64,000 nt of DNA from Woeseiaceae bacterium. GTDB lineage: Bacteria; Pseudomonadota; Gammaproteobacteria; Steroidobacterales; Woeseiaceae. The notes below the pieces were generated by a model, which was not told where the DNA came from, did not search any database, and saw only the letters and a program-made list of their open reading frames with translations. Made by a program: the position numbers and the translations under genes. Location of the stretch: assembly GCA_013043165.1 (NCBI GenBank), contig JABDOQ010000100.1, forward strand, positions 1 to 64,000. The letters are read 5' to 3'. Positions 36,063-45,475 of the stretch are shown piece after piece (within the stretch, counting starts at the first letter, position 1; each line of letters opens with the position of its first letter).

Positions 36063-36953
36063 GTGTTCCAAGGCAGCCTGGTCGCGCTTGTAACGCCGTT
36101 CGATGGCAATAATCGGGTCGATTACACGAGTCTCAAGCGCCTGATCGATTTCCATGTGGAACAGGGCACCGACGGACTTGTCATCGCCGGGACTACGGGC
36201 GAGTCGGCCACGCTCAGGCGATCTGAGCATGTTGATCTGATTGCCAGGGCCGTCGAAATCGCCGCAGGCCGCCTGCCGATCGTCGCAGGCACGGGATCGA
36301 ATTCCACGGCGCAGACGATTGAACTGTCGCTTGCGGTTGCTGATACCGGCATAGCCGCCTACCTGGTCGTCGTGCCGTATTACAACAAACCAACGCAGCA
36401 AGGCCTGATTCAGCACTTTACGGCAGTTGCGGATGCCGTGGAAAAGCCGGTCATGATGTACAACGTGCCGGGCCGAACCGTCGCAGACATGTTGCCCGAT
36501 ACCGTGGGGCGCCTTGCAAGGCACAACAATATTTTTGCGATCAAGGAAGCGACAGGCAGCATTGGACGCCTGAAGGAAATCCAGGCGCTGGTCGCTGAGG
36601 ATTTCCGGCTTTACAGCGGTGACGATTTCACACTGTTGCCGTTTATTGAGCAGGGCGGGCATGGCGTCGTAACGGTCAGCGGCAATGTGGCCCCGCGGCA
36701 GGTGTCACGGCTGTGTAAATTGGCACTGGACGGAGAACATGCCGAAGCAGCAGAGCTCGACAATACGCTGCAGCCTTTGAACAAGGCGCTGTTCGTGGAG
36801 TCGAACCCAATACCCGTGAAATGGGCTGTCAGTCAATTGGGCCTGATGGCGCCGCATATTAGACTGCCTCTGACGCCTTACTCAGAGCAGTATCATGAAC
36901 AAATGCGATCGGCGATGCGTAACGCAGGCGCCGGTCTGGAGAAAAGGGCATGA
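36063..36953 (+). CDS. dapA: 4-hydroxy-tetrahydrodipicolinate synthase
   Basis: DapA condenses pyruvate with aspartate semialdehyde, the first committed step of lysine and diaminopimelate synthesis. The 296-residue protein is a TIM barrel with the Schiff-base lysine K161 (FAIKEATGS), Y133 in MMYNVPGRT, T44 and T45 in AGTTGES, and Y107. I start at the GTG at 36063, giving MFQGSLVALVTPF as in E. coli, with GAGG seven bases upstream; the listed TTG at 36045 is rejected. Its stop overlaps the next gene. Confidence 0.97.
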   Translation: MFQGSLVALVTPFDGNNRVDYTSLKRLIDFHVEQGTDGLVIAGTTGESATLRRSEHVDLIARAVEIAAGRLPIVAGTGSNSTAQTIELSLAVADTGIAAYLVVVPYYNKPTQQGLIQHFTAVADAVEKPVMMYNVPGRTVADMLPDTVGRLARHNNIFAIKEATGSIGRLKEIQALVAEDFRLYSGDDFTLLPFIEQGGHGVVTVSGNVAPRQVSRLCKLALDGEHAEAAELDNTLQPLNKALFVESNPIPVKWAVSQLGLMAPHIRLPLTPYSEQYHEQMRSAMRNAGAGLEKRA

Positions 36954-37213
36954 CCATGGTTCGACTCATAGCCTCCCTGGCGATGCTGGCTGGTTTGGCC
37001 GCTTGCGGCGGCGGCGATGTAATCAAACAGTCCTGCGATGAGCCGCAGCGGTATCAAAGTGTCGTGGCTGGAAAGAGAGTAGAAGCGCCCGAGGGCCTGG
37101 ATGCACTCAACGAGTTCGCCGAGATGCCGATCCCAAAGGCCGAGGGTGCGCCGGTTCGACCTCCCGGCTCACGCTGCATTGAATTGCCGCCCGCGGCAGG
37201 CACGAGCAAATAA
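36950..37213 (+). CDS. Small lipoprotein in the bamC position (BamC N-terminus-like)
   Basis: The 87-residue protein has a lipoprotein signal peptide with lipobox LAAC near residue 19, then a Pro/Glu-rich segment without predicted domains (KRVEAPEGLDALNEFAEM). It overlaps dapA by four bases, the place held by bamC (nlpB) in E. coli. Its segment YQSVVAGKRVEAPEGLD recalls the unfolded N-terminal region of BamC that wraps around BamD, but the two globular BamC domains are missing. So it may be a minimal BamC. This is inference from position and a short likeness; I cannot confirm homology. Confidence 0.75.
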   Translation: MTMVRLIASLAMLAGLAACGGGDVIKQSCDEPQRYQSVVAGKRVEAPEGLDALNEFAEMPIPKAEGAPVRPPGSRCIELPPAAGTSK

Positions 37214-37237
37214 CACCGGGCAACTGCAATGAATTTC

Positions 37238-37328
<91 letters not shown>

Positions 37329-37336
37329 AAAACAAG

Positions 37337-37365
37337 AAGGCCCCTTTATGGGGCCTTTCGTTTTT
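37337..37365 (+). terminator. Rho-independent terminator after tRNA-Ser
   Basis: AAGGCCCC-TTTAT-GGGGCCTT is a perfect eight-base-pair stem followed by TCGTTTTT. It begins nine bases after the tRNA CCA end and is oriented to stop the tRNA transcript. Confidence 0.88.
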
Positions 37366-37392
37366 GGGAGAGGGTATGGGCTTTCGATCCGA

Positions 37393-37447
37393 GCGCAACG
37401 AAGTTGCGCGACAGACGCGCGCAGCGCGAGGCGCCAACGGCGCCGTT
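37393..37447. repeat. Cluster of short GC-rich inverted repeats downstream of the tRNA
   Basis: Three or more stem-forming dyads follow in 55 bases: GCGCAAC-GAA-GTTGCGC (37393-37409), a CGCGC/GCGCG stretch around 37416-37428, and GGCGCC-AAC-GGCGCC (37430-37444). The last overlaps the 12-base palindrome AACGGCGCCGTT. The region codes for nothing convincing. It resembles REP-like or intergenic repeat DNA, but I saw no second copy in the window. Confidence 0.5.
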
Positions 37448-37584
37448 CCACCCTGTTCGATGGGTGCAAAGCCGAAATCCCCTGTACGCCGTTTGCCGAT
37501 AAATATTAAGATGCTCCCCGCTTACGGCGGGTCCTGGCTGGACCATGGCGTTACCTGCACCTGTTTCCGAGGAGGCCTGCACCA

Positions 37585-39681
37585 ATGCGTCACACATACA
37601 ACGCACTGACCTATATCACTTTTTTCGTATCGTCTGTGGTTTTCCTGTGGGCTTCGCCTGCCGTGTCGGATCAAGCTGACTGGATAACTGCATCTGTTGC
37701 GACGCTCGAGACCGAACTGGTTGCGGAGCACGGCGATGAACAGCGCCAACGGATTCAGCGCGGCCTTGACCAGGTCGCGGATTTCTGGCGCGAGGAAGAC
37801 GGTGGGCGCGATGCATTCGAGGCGTTCATAAAGCGGCACTTCGCGGGCGACGAGGCGACACTCGAGATGATGTTCGCCCGCTACGAGAAACTGCTCGAGC
37901 AATTGGACGGTCACTCCCTCGAGATCTTGCTGGCATTCCGAGAGCAGTCTGATCTCGACCTTGGTCCGATCATGCCGTATGACGAAATATTCGCTGCGTA
38001 CGATCCCTTCGCACATTTCAGCGATGATTTTTTTGCCAATAAACTGGCATTCGTCGTCCTGCTGAATTTCCCGATCACATCGCTCGCCGAGCGCCTCGAA
38101 GTAGGGGATTCCTGGAGTCGGACCCAGTGGGCGCAGTCGCGTCTGGCGGATCGCTATGCGAAGCGGATACCGGCCGACGTTCAGCAGGCAGTATCGTCGG
38201 CAGGCGCGATCGCCGACCAGTACATTGCTGAGTACAATATTTTTATGCACCACCTCGTCACAGAAGACGGCGAGCGACTGTTCCCGGCCGGCATGAAGCT
38301 GCTGTCGCACTGGAATTTACGCGATGAGATCAAGGCCAACTACAGTAGCGGTGACGAGGCGGGACTCGCGCGCCAGCGCATGGTGCAGAAAGTGATGGAG
38401 CGGATCGTCGACCAGACAATCCCGAACGCCGTTATCAACAACCCGCATGTCGACTGGAACCCGTATAGCAACGACGTGCGAGCGGCAGTTGTTTCCGATA
38501 CTGAAGAGCCGGCGCCGGCCGATCTTTCGGTCACCAATGCACCCGAGCCGGATAAACGTTATGAGGTTTTACTCGGTACCTACCGGGCGGCGCGCCAGGT
38601 TGATCCGTACTCGCCGACCGCGCCAACGCACATCGATCGAAGTTTCAGTGAGGGTCGTGAGATCCCCGAGAAGCGCGTTATCGAGATGTTCGAGTCGGTC
38701 CTCTCGTCAGATCTGCTGGAACGTACCGGACGGCTCATCGAGACGCGCCTGGGTCGGCCGCTGCAACCATTCGATATCTGGTACAACGGTTTTCGGGCAC
38801 GCGGCGCCTACAGCGAAGCCGACCTGGACGCGATTACGAGGAAACGATACCCGACGGCGGCCGCCTTCGAGGCGGACATGCCGAATCTGCTCGTCGGACT
38901 CGGGTTCGACAAGGACCGCGCGCAGGAGCTGGCCGCAAATATCGTCGTTGAACCGGCGCGCGGTTCGGGGCACGCCTGGGGTGCAGGCATGCGCGATGCG
39001 AAGACGCATTTGAGAACGCGCGTGGGTGCGGATGGGATGGACTACAAGGGCTTCAACATTGCCGTTCACGAAATGGGACACAACGTCGAACAGACGATTT
39101 CGCTCAACGACATTGATCACTACATGCTGCAAGGTGTGCCCAATACGGCCTTTACCGAAGCACTTGCCTTCGTGTTCCAGGCACGTGATCTGGAACTGCT
39201 TGGCCTTGCGTCGCCTGGTGATGAAGCGCGGGCACTGGCTACGCTGGACGACTTCTGGGGCACCGCCGAAATCGCCGCCGTCGCGCTCGTCGATATTGGG
39301 GTCTGGCACTGGATGTACGAGAACCCCGAGGCGACGCCTGCTCAGCTGAAGGCGGCAACGCTCAGAATTTCGACAGACGTCTGGAATCGCTACTATGCGC
39401 CGGTGTTTGGCGTCGAGGACGTGACGCTGCTTGGCATCTACTCGCACATGATCCACTCGTTCCTGTACCTGCCCAATTACCCCGTCGGCGGCATGATCGC
39501 GCACCAGATCGAGGAGCAGATCGCAAAATCCGGCGATCTCGGCGCCGAGTTCGAACGCATGTGCCGTGCCGGAAACATTGCGCCGGACCTGTGGATGAAA
39601 AATGCCACGGGCCAGGCGGTGGGACCTGATGCGCTATTAAACGCAACGGCCAGTGCACTGCAGACTGTCGCCGGGCAATAG
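37585..39681 (+). CDS. Secreted zinc metallopeptidase, M3-like gluzincin
   Basis: I recognise the fold family but not a named gene. The 698-residue protein has a signal peptide (cleaved around ASPAVS) and a zinc motif HEMGH (H495, E496, H499). A glutamate at 525 in NTAFTEAL, 26 residues after the second histidine, fits the third ligand spacing of M3-type oligopeptidases. The N-terminal half is mostly acidic helices. It should act in the periplasm or envelope as an oligopeptidase. It is a single gene without obvious partner, preceded by the tRNA region. Start ATG has CGAGGAGGCC upstream. Family assignment is moderate, enzymatic role plausible. Confidence 0.78.
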   Translation: MRHTYNALTYITFFVSSVVFLWASPAVSDQADWITASVATLETELVAEHGDEQRQRIQRGLDQVADFWREEDGGRDAFEAFIKRHFAGDEATLEMMFARYEKLLEQLDGHSLEILLAFREQSDLDLGPIMPYDEIFAAYDPFAHFSDDFFANKLAFVVLLNFPITSLAERLEVGDSWSRTQWAQSRLADRYAKRIPADVQQAVSSAGAIADQYIAEYNIFMHHLVTEDGERLFPAGMKLLSHWNLRDEIKANYSSGDEAGLARQRMVQKVMERIVDQTIPNAVINNPHVDWNPYSNDVRAAVVSDTEEPAPADLSVTNAPEPDKRYEVLLGTYRAARQVDPYSPTAPTHIDRSFSEGREIPEKRVIEMFESVLSSDLLERTGRLIETRLGRPLQPFDIWYNGFRARGAYSEADLDAITRKRYPTAAAFEADMPNLLVGLGFDKDRAQELAANIVVEPARGSGHAWGAGMRDAKTHLRTRVGADGMDYKGFNIAVHEMGHNVEQTISLNDIDHYMLQGVPNTAFTEALAFVFQARDLELLGLASPGDEARALATLDDFWGTAEIAAVALVDIGVWHWMYENPEATPAQLKAATLRISTDVWNRYYAPVFGVEDVTLLGIYSHMIHSFLYLPNYPVGGMIAHQIEEQIAKSGDLGAEFERMCRAGNIAPDLWMKNATGQAVGPDALLNATASALQTVAGQ

Positions 39682-39786
39682 GGCGCGGCACGGAATATCG
39701 TACTCAATAGGCAATACTCCGTATTTCGGGCAAGTAAAAATTGGCGGACAATGCGGCATAATGTTAACGCCAACGCGGGTGAGATC

Positions 39787-40719
39787 ATGACAGATAGCAA
39801 GCAAAGCCAGCCGAAAACCGTTGTTTCGATGCCCAAATCGGATACGGACTCGAGTGACAAAGCAGAATCCCCCGCACATATTTTCGGCACGATGCGCCAC
39901 GATCCGGAGAAGATCAAAGAGCTATTCCGTAACGGCACCTACCCGTACAAGACCAAGATCCGTAAGGCCGCCTATGAACGACATAAGGAAGAGCTGCAGG
40001 TCGAGCTTCTCAAGGTGCAAAGCTGGGTAAAGGAAACCGGCCAGCGAATTGTCGTTATTTTCGAGGGTCGCGATGCGGCGGGTAAAGGCGGTACGATCAA
40101 GCGTTTCATGGAACATCTTAATCCACGTGCTGCACGCACCGTGGCATTGGAAAAACCGACGGAACACGAGCTGGGCCAATGGTACTTCCAGCGCTACATC
40201 CAGCATCTGCCGACAGAAGGCGAAATGGTCTTTTTCGATCGCTCCTGGTACAACCGCGCAGGTGTCGAGCGCGTCATGGGTTTCTGCGATTCACTTCAGT
40301 ACCTCGAGTTCATGCGCCAGGTGCCGGATCTCGAGCGTATGCTGGTTCGCTCGGGCATTCGCCTGTTCAAATACTGGTTCTCGGTTACTCACGAAGAGCA
40401 GCAGCGGCGTTTCAAGGCACGCAGTCTGGATCCGCTGAAACACTGGAAGCTCAGCCCGATCGACCAGGAGTCGCAGGGAAAGTGGGCGGAGTACACGGAT
40501 GCGAAAGAGGCGATGTTCTTCTACACGGACACGGCCGATGCGCCCTGGACGATCGTCAAATCGGATGACAAGAAACGCGCCCGGCTGAACTGTATGCAGC
40601 ATTTCCTGTCCGTCCTGGACTATTCACGCAAGGATGCTCGCGTGTTGCACGGCCCGGACCCCCTGATCGTGGGCTCGTCGTCGCAAGTCATCGAAAAAGA
40701 CCGCCACCTCTGGGGTTGA
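39787..40719 (+). CDS. ppk2: Polyphosphate kinase 2
   Basis: PPK2 transfers phosphate between polyphosphate and nucleotides, usually making GTP or ATP from the diphosphate. The 310-residue protein contains the Walker A-like EGRDAAGKGGTIKRF (about 93-107), the lid region and DRSWYNRAGVERVMGFC, and KYWFSVTHEEQQRRF, all class signatures. It is a one-domain (class I or III) form. The N-terminal 35 residues are a variable, Ser/Asp-rich tail. I use the ATG at 39787 with GGTGAG upstream rather than the one at 39751. It is followed by ffs. Confidence 0.93.
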   Translation: MTDSKQSQPKTVVSMPKSDTDSSDKAESPAHIFGTMRHDPEKIKELFRNGTYPYKTKIRKAAYERHKEELQVELLKVQSWVKETGQRIVVIFEGRDAAGKGGTIKRFMEHLNPRAARTVALEKPTEHELGQWYFQRYIQHLPTEGEMVFFDRSWYNRAGVERVMGFCDSLQYLEFMRQVPDLERMLVRSGIRLFKYWFSVTHEEQQRRFKARSLDPLKHWKLSPIDQESQGKWAEYTDAKEAMFFYTDTADAPWTIVKSDDKKRARLNCMQHFLSVLDYSRKDARVLHGPDPLIVGSSSQVIEKDRHLWG

Positions 40720-40739
40720 CGGATTTCCTCACAATCACG

Positions 40740-40768
40740 TTGTGCTGAGGTCGGCTAGCGGCGATAAT
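40740..40768 (+). promoter_or_regulatory. Promoter of the SRP RNA gene
   Basis: GATAAT at 40763-40768 matches five of six -10 positions. TTGTGC at 40740-40745 is a weak -35 (three of six) at the optimal 17-base distance. A start about seven bases downstream fits the predicted 5' end of ffs. Confidence 0.55.
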
Positions 40769-40770
40769 CC

Positions 40771-40880
<110 letters not shown>

Positions 40881-40934
40881 CACTTACGTTACACTGTGTG
40901 ATTCTCACCGAGCCCGACAGGCTGCTGAAGTTCT

Positions 40935-42551
40935 ATGAGCTATCTCGTGCTGGCCCGCAAATGGCGGCCCAAAGACTTCTCGGATACGGTTGGCCAGGAG
41001 CACGTGCTCCAGGCCCTCATCAATGCCCTCGACTCAGGTCGATTGCACCATGCGTACCTGTTCACCGGTACGCGTGGCGTCGGCAAGACAACCATCGCGC
41101 GCATTCTTGCGAAAGCTCTCAACTGCGAAAAGGGCATCACGTCAGAGCCGTGCGGCGAATGCAGTGCCTGCCGGGAAATCGACGAAGGTCGATTCGTCGA
41201 TTTAATTGAGGTCGATGCTGCCTCCAAAACCAAGGTAGATGATACGCGGGATCTGCTCGACAACGTGCAGTACGCACCGGCGCGCGGCCGTTACAAGGTG
41301 TACCTCATAGACGAGGTGCACATGTTGTCCAAGAGTTCCTTTAATGCGCTTTTGAAGACGCTCGAAGAGCCGCCGCCCCATGTCAAGTTCCTGCTGGCCA
41401 CGACGGATCCGCAAAAGCTGCCGGTAACGGTTCTGTCCCGGTGTCTGCAATTCAATTTGAAGCGCATGACGCCGCGCCTGATGTCGGATCGGCTCGCGCA
41501 TATTTGCGAAGCTGAAGCGATTGAATTCGATGCGGCCGCGCTGGCGCTGCTGGCCCGTGCCGCCGACGGCAGCATGCGTGATGCCCTCAGCCTGCTCGAC
41601 CAGGCGATAGCGTACTGTGGAGGCAAGATCGATGCAGCGCAGGTCGCGCTGATGCTTGGCACTATCGATCGGCAGCACGTGTCGCGCCTGTTGCGATTGC
41701 TGGCCGAAGACGACGCGAAAGGCATCATTGATGCGATTCGGGAGATTGATGAGCAGTTTCCGGACTACTCGCGCCTGCTCGATGACCTGGCGCGTGATTT
41801 GCAGCGTATCGCGGTTTTCCAGGTTGTTGGTACCTGTGACAGCGATGACGATATCGGCGAACAGGAATGCGCCGAGCTCGCCGAGGCACTGCCAGCCGCC
41901 GATGTGCAGCTTTTTTATCAAATTGCCGTAATGGGTCGACGCGATTTACCGCTTGCGCCGGACCCGCGCAGCGGCGCGGAAATGACATTTCTCAGGATGC
42001 TCGCGTTTCGGCCGACGTCCGGTGATCTGCAACTGTCGTCGGGCGGTGAGGCGAACAGCGCTGGCAGACCGCATAAGGCCAGGCAGCGAAAACCGGCGCG
42101 GGCCAAGCCGGCAGCAGCGACTGGCGTTCAGCCGCAAGCGTGGCAGGATCCCGACTGGAGTCAGCTGGTAGCAGAGCTTGGCCTGGCCGGCGCCGTGCGC
42201 CTGCTGGCGGTCAACTGTGCGTTTCTGCGTCGTGAGGGCAACACCGTCCACCTGGGACTCGACCCGAGATCCGAGTCCCTGCTGACCAGGCAACGAAAAG
42301 ACGCGCTGGCGACGAGCCTGTCTCAAAAATTCGGCGAGCAACTTGACGTCAAGATCGCGGTCGAAGCTACTGTCGGTGCCGAGACGCCGGAGACACCGGT
42401 ACAGGAAGAATCGCGCATGGCTGATGAACGCATGGAGGCCGAGAGGCAAAAACTCGAAGCGGATCCTAACGTGCAGGCGATGAAAGACATATTCGGCGCT
42501 GAAATAAAAACGGAATCGATTCAGTTGATCAATCCGTCGCAGTCAGATTGA
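40935..42551 (+). CDS. dnaX: DNA polymerase III subunit tau (DnaX)
   Basis: DnaX forms the clamp loader and links polymerase cores. The 538-residue protein has Walker A GTRGVGKT at 45-52, zinc ligands C64, C73, C76 and C79, DEVHMLS and SRCLQF sensor regions, clamp-loader domains to about 370, a basic linker and the C-terminal tau region. It is shorter than E. coli tau (643). The E. coli frameshift site A AAA AAG that makes gamma is not found; A runs in this gene are short. So gamma may not be produced by that route. The start is ATG, and ybaB and recR follow. Confidence 0.97.
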   Translation: MSYLVLARKWRPKDFSDTVGQEHVLQALINALDSGRLHHAYLFTGTRGVGKTTIARILAKALNCEKGITSEPCGECSACREIDEGRFVDLIEVDAASKTKVDDTRDLLDNVQYAPARGRYKVYLIDEVHMLSKSSFNALLKTLEEPPPHVKFLLATTDPQKLPVTVLSRCLQFNLKRMTPRLMSDRLAHICEAEAIEFDAAALALLARAADGSMRDALSLLDQAIAYCGGKIDAAQVALMLGTIDRQHVSRLLRLLAEDDAKGIIDAIREIDEQFPDYSRLLDDLARDLQRIAVFQVVGTCDSDDDIGEQECAELAEALPAADVQLFYQIAVMGRRDLPLAPDPRSGAEMTFLRMLAFRPTSGDLQLSSGGEANSAGRPHKARQRKPARAKPAAATGVQPQAWQDPDWSQLVAELGLAGAVRLLAVNCAFLRREGNTVHLGLDPRSESLLTRQRKDALATSLSQKFGEQLDVKIAVEATVGAETPETPVQEESRMADERMEAERQKLEADPNVQAMKDIFGAEIKTESIQLINPSQSD

Positions 42552-42573
42552 CCACGAGGTCGGGAGAAGACAA

Positions 42574-42897
42574 ATGAAAGGTGGTATCGGCCAGTTGATG
42601 AAACAGGCTCAGCAGATGCAGGCCGACATGAAAAAGGCGCAGGAAGAAATGGCGTCGATTTCAGTGACCGGAGAGTCCGGTGCGGGAATGGTGCGCATAA
42701 CAATGACGTGCCAGCACCAGGTGCAAGCCGTAAATATTGATGATTCGCTGCTTGACGACGACAAGGAAATGCTTGAGGACCTGATAACGGCAGCATTCAA
42801 CGATGCAATTCGAAAAGTTGAAAAGACCGTGCAGGAAAAGTTCTCCGGGATGACGGCCGGCATGCAATTGCCACCGGGAATGAAGCTGCCATTCTGA
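42574..42897 (+). CDS. ybaB: YbaB/EbfC family nucleoid-associated protein
   Basis: YbaB is a small homodimeric DNA-binding protein. The 107-residue product has the expected composition: an N-terminal helix [25 protein letters not shown], central strands with [18 protein letters not shown], and a C-terminal proline-rich end [12 protein letters not shown]. It lies 22 bases after dnaX and 13 before recR, the conserved dnaX-ybaB-recR order. Exact cellular role is unsettled in the family. Confidence 0.96.
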   Translation: MKGGIGQLMKQAQQMQADMKKAQEEMASISVTGESGAGMVRITMTCQHQVQAVNIDDSLLDDDKEMLEDLITAAFNDAIRKVEKTVQEKFSGMTAGMQLPPGMKLPF

Positions 42898-42910
42898 GTT
42901 CATACTAACG

Positions 42911-43510
42911 ATGTCCTATTCACCGCTGCTCGTGCGTCTGATCGACGGACTCCGCTGTATGCCCGGCGTCGGGCAGAAGTCGGCACAACGCATTGCGTTT
43001 CATCTTCTCGAGCGAGATCGGGATGGAGCGAGCAACCTGTCAGCGGCGCTGCAGGAAGCGGTCGCCGCTATCGGGCATTGCGGCCGCTGCCGCATGTTCA
43101 CGGAGCACGAGTTGTGTTCGATCTGCTCTGCAAGCGGGCGGGACGGTTCGCAGTTATGTGTGGTCGAGTCGCCGGCTGACGTAATGGCAATTGAAGATGC
43201 CACGGGATTTCGCGGACTGTATTTTGTGCTGATGGGGCATTTATCGCCGTTGGACGGTATTGGTCCTGATGAACTGGGCCTCAGCCAACTTGAAGACTGG
43301 CTGCAGGAAGGCGAAGTCAGGGAGCTGATCATTGCCACCAATCCTACCGTCGAAGGTGACGCCACGGCGCACTACCTTGCGGAACTGGCCGCTAAACAGG
43401 CAGTACAGGCGAGCCGCATTGCGCACGGTGTGCCGTTGGGCGGCGAGCTCGAATACGTTGACGGCGGCACGCTGTCGCACGCATTTTTTGGTCGACGCGC
43501 TGTCGATTAG
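42911..43510 (+). CDS. recR: Recombination protein RecR
   Basis: RecR works with RecFO to load RecA on gapped DNA. The 199-residue protein has the helix-hairpin-helix [19 protein letters not shown], a four-cysteine zinc site (C57, C60, C69, C72), and the Toprim domain, seen in [26 protein letters not shown] and [17 protein letters not shown]. Length equals E. coli RecR (201). It follows ybaB, with a HIT-hydrolase gene 12 bases downstream. Confidence 0.97.
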   Translation: MSYSPLLVRLIDGLRCMPGVGQKSAQRIAFHLLERDRDGASNLSAALQEAVAAIGHCGRCRMFTEHELCSICSASGRDGSQLCVVESPADVMAIEDATGFRGLYFVLMGHLSPLDGIGPDELGLSQLEDWLQEGEVRELIIATNPTVEGDATAHYLAELAAKQAVQASRIAHGVPLGGELEYVDGGTLSHAFFGRRAVD

Positions 43511-43522
43511 GAGGAGAACTGG

Positions 43523-43873
43523 ATGGCGGACAAAGATTGCCTTTTCTGCAGGATCCTTGATGGAGACATCCCGGCCGATATCGTCTACGAATCAGATACG
43601 GCAATCGCGTTCCGAGATATTAATCCCCAGGCGCCAACGCACGTCGTCATCATTCCGCGCAAACATATTGCGACGATAAACGATATTGACGCGGATGATC
43701 AGGCGATCGTGGGCAGCCTGTATACGGCTGCCAGCACAATCGCGCGGGAGGAAGGATTTTCGGAACAGGGCTATCGCGCTGTCATGAATTGCAACAAAGC
43801 GGCCGGTCAGACGGTGTTTCACATTCACCTGCATCTGTTGGGCGGTCGAGTTCTCACCTGGCCACCGGGTTAG
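43523..43873 (+). CDS. hinT: HIT-family nucleotide hydrolase (HinT-like)
   Basis: HinT-type proteins hydrolyse phosphoramidate-linked purine nucleotides such as AMP-lysine. The 116-residue protein has the histidine triad QTVFHIHLHLLGGR (H100, H102, H104) and the preceding THVVIIPRKHI. A Cys-containing start CLFCRILDGDIPADIVYE is also family-typical. It lies after recR with a ribosome-binding GGAGGAG just before its ATG, and converges with rsgA. Confidence 0.93.
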   Translation: MADKDCLFCRILDGDIPADIVYESDTAIAFRDINPQAPTHVVIIPRKHIATINDIDADDQAIVGSLYTAASTIAREEGFSEQGYRAVMNCNKAAGQTVFHIHLHLLGGRVLTWPPG

Positions 43874-43877
43874 GGCC

Positions 43878-44783
43878 CTAATTGTGGCGGCCGTTTGACA
43901 GTTGTTTGGTCAAATTGACAATGCGCTTGTAGCTTTCATATCGACGAGCTGAGATTGTCTCGACTTCCACGGCCCGCTTAACTGCACATCCCGGCTCACG
44001 CAAATGTTGGCAATTCGCGAACCTGCAGTGCTGTGCCGCAGCCGTAATCTCGCGAAACCCTTGTGCCGCGATGCTGGACGACTCTAGCGCCGGGGCATAA
44101 TCGCGGACGCCGGGCGAATCAATCACCGATCCACCGCCAGGCAACGGAATCATCACGGAATTGACGGTTGTATGGCGGCCTTCACGCGTCTTGTCGGACA
44201 CGGCCGAGGTGGGCTGCGTCGCGTCGCCGACAAGTTGATTGATAATGCTCGATTTCCCCACGCCTGATTGGCCGACGATAATGGCGCAGCGGTTCTTGAG
44301 TAAGTCTTCGATATCGGCTGTTCCGTGTCCTTCTTTGGCGCTGCATTGAATAACGTCATAGCCGATGCGCGCGTAATCAGCGAGCTCTTTGGCAGTGGAT
44401 GATGCACTTGTATCCAGGTCAATCTTGTTGAATACAACGGCCGCCGCAATGCCCATTAGTTCGGCGGCGCAGAGGTATCTATCCACGATGTACCAGTCAG
44501 CTTTGGGCTCAGCCGCAGCAACCACGACAAGGTAGTCGAGGTTCGCCGCGAGCACCTCGATCTGTCCGCGCATGTTTGGGCGGGCAAGCTCATTTTCCCG
44601 TTCCACGATAGCAGTGATCAGCCACTCAGACTCATTGGCTAACGATTCTGCAATGACCCGATCGCCGCACACAGGCTTTATTCGCTTGCCCTTGATGCGA
44701 GCATCGACTTCGATGCCGCTCGCAAGTCGCAGTCGCATGCGGCGGCTGTAGGTGGCGATTACGGTCGCCGTTTCGTTTTTCAT
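43878..44783 (-). CDS. rsgA: Small ribosomal subunit biogenesis GTPase RsgA
   Basis: RsgA is a ribosome-stimulated GTPase that releases RbfA during late 30S assembly. The 301-residue protein has an N-terminal OB fold, then a circularly permuted GTPase domain: NKID (119-122) comes before the P-loop GQSGVGKS (171-178), and DSPGVRDYAP is the G3. The C-terminal zinc site reads CRFANCQHLREPGC. It is divergent from orn, a conserved pairing. Length is slightly below the 350 of E. coli YjeQ, mainly at the N-terminus. Confidence 0.96.
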   Translation of the reverse strand: MKNETATVIATYSRRMRLRLASGIEVDARIKGKRIKPVCGDRVIAESLANESEWLITAIVERENELARPNMRGQIEVLAANLDYLVVVAAAEPKADWYIVDRYLCAAELMGIAAAVVFNKIDLDTSASSTAKELADYARIGYDVIQCSAKEGHGTADIEDLLKNRCAIIVGQSGVGKSSIINQLVGDATQPTSAVSDKTREGRHTTVNSVMIPLPGGGSVIDSPGVRDYAPALESSSIAAQGFREITAAAQHCRFANCQHLREPGCAVKRAVEVETISARRYESYKRIVNLTKQLSNGRHN

Positions 44784-44893
44784 GTCGGGAGGACGATTGC
44801 CTGGGTCATTCAGAGTATGCCGCCAAGCGGGCAGCCTTGCACATAGAAGACATGTAAACTACGACGGATCACTATTGCCGGAATAAAACGCGT

Positions 44894-45475
44894 ATGTCGA
44901 CATCAGCAGCGGATCGCCTGACCAACCTGATCTGGATAGACCTTGAGATGACCGGTCTCAGCCCGGAAACCGACACCATTATCGAGATTGCGACTATTGT
45001 TACTGATAAGCATCTCAATGAACTCGCGGTAGGCCCGGTTCTTGCCGTCAGACAGTCGCCGGCAACGATGGATGCGATGGACGAGTGGAATCGGCGCCAG
45101 CATGGGGGGTCCGGATTGACAGCGCGGGTCCTGGACAGCGAGGTCGGCGCTCACGACGCGGAGCACGCGACTCTCGCATTTCTGCAAGAGTGGGTCGATG
45201 AGAATGCGTCGCCGATGTGCGGAAACAGCATTTGTCAGGATCGGCGTTTTCTTGCGCGCGAAATGCCGGAACTCGAGCGTTTTTTTCACTACCGCAACCT
45301 CGATGTCAGCACCCTCAAGATTCTCGCACAGCAATGGGCACCCGAAGTCGCCAGGGGTTTCGTCAAGGAGTCCGCGCATCTCGCTTTGTCTGATATTCGG
45401 GATTCCATCGAGGAACTCGCATGGTACCGCGATAAGCTGCTGAACAGCGCCGTGCTGGAATCTGCGGATGCCTGA
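44894..45475 (+). CDS. orn: Oligoribonuclease
   Basis: Orn degrades 2-5 nt RNAs, including pGpG from cyclic-di-GMP turnover. The 193-residue protein is a DEDDh exonuclease: WIDLEMTGL supplies D16 and E18, [16 protein letters not shown] the third acidic, and [14 protein letters not shown] the final histidine and aspartate. The start is ATG. It is divergent from rsgA, and its stop overlaps the methyltransferase start by eight bases. Confidence 0.97.
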   Translation: MSTSAADRLTNLIWIDLEMTGLSPETDTIIEIATIVTDKHLNELAVGPVLAVRQSPATMDAMDEWNRRQHGGSGLTARVLDSEVGAHDAEHATLAFLQEWVDENASPMCGNSICQDRRFLAREMPELERFFHYRNLDVSTLKILAQQWAPEVARGFVKESAHLALSDIRDSIEELAWYRDKLLNSAVLESADA

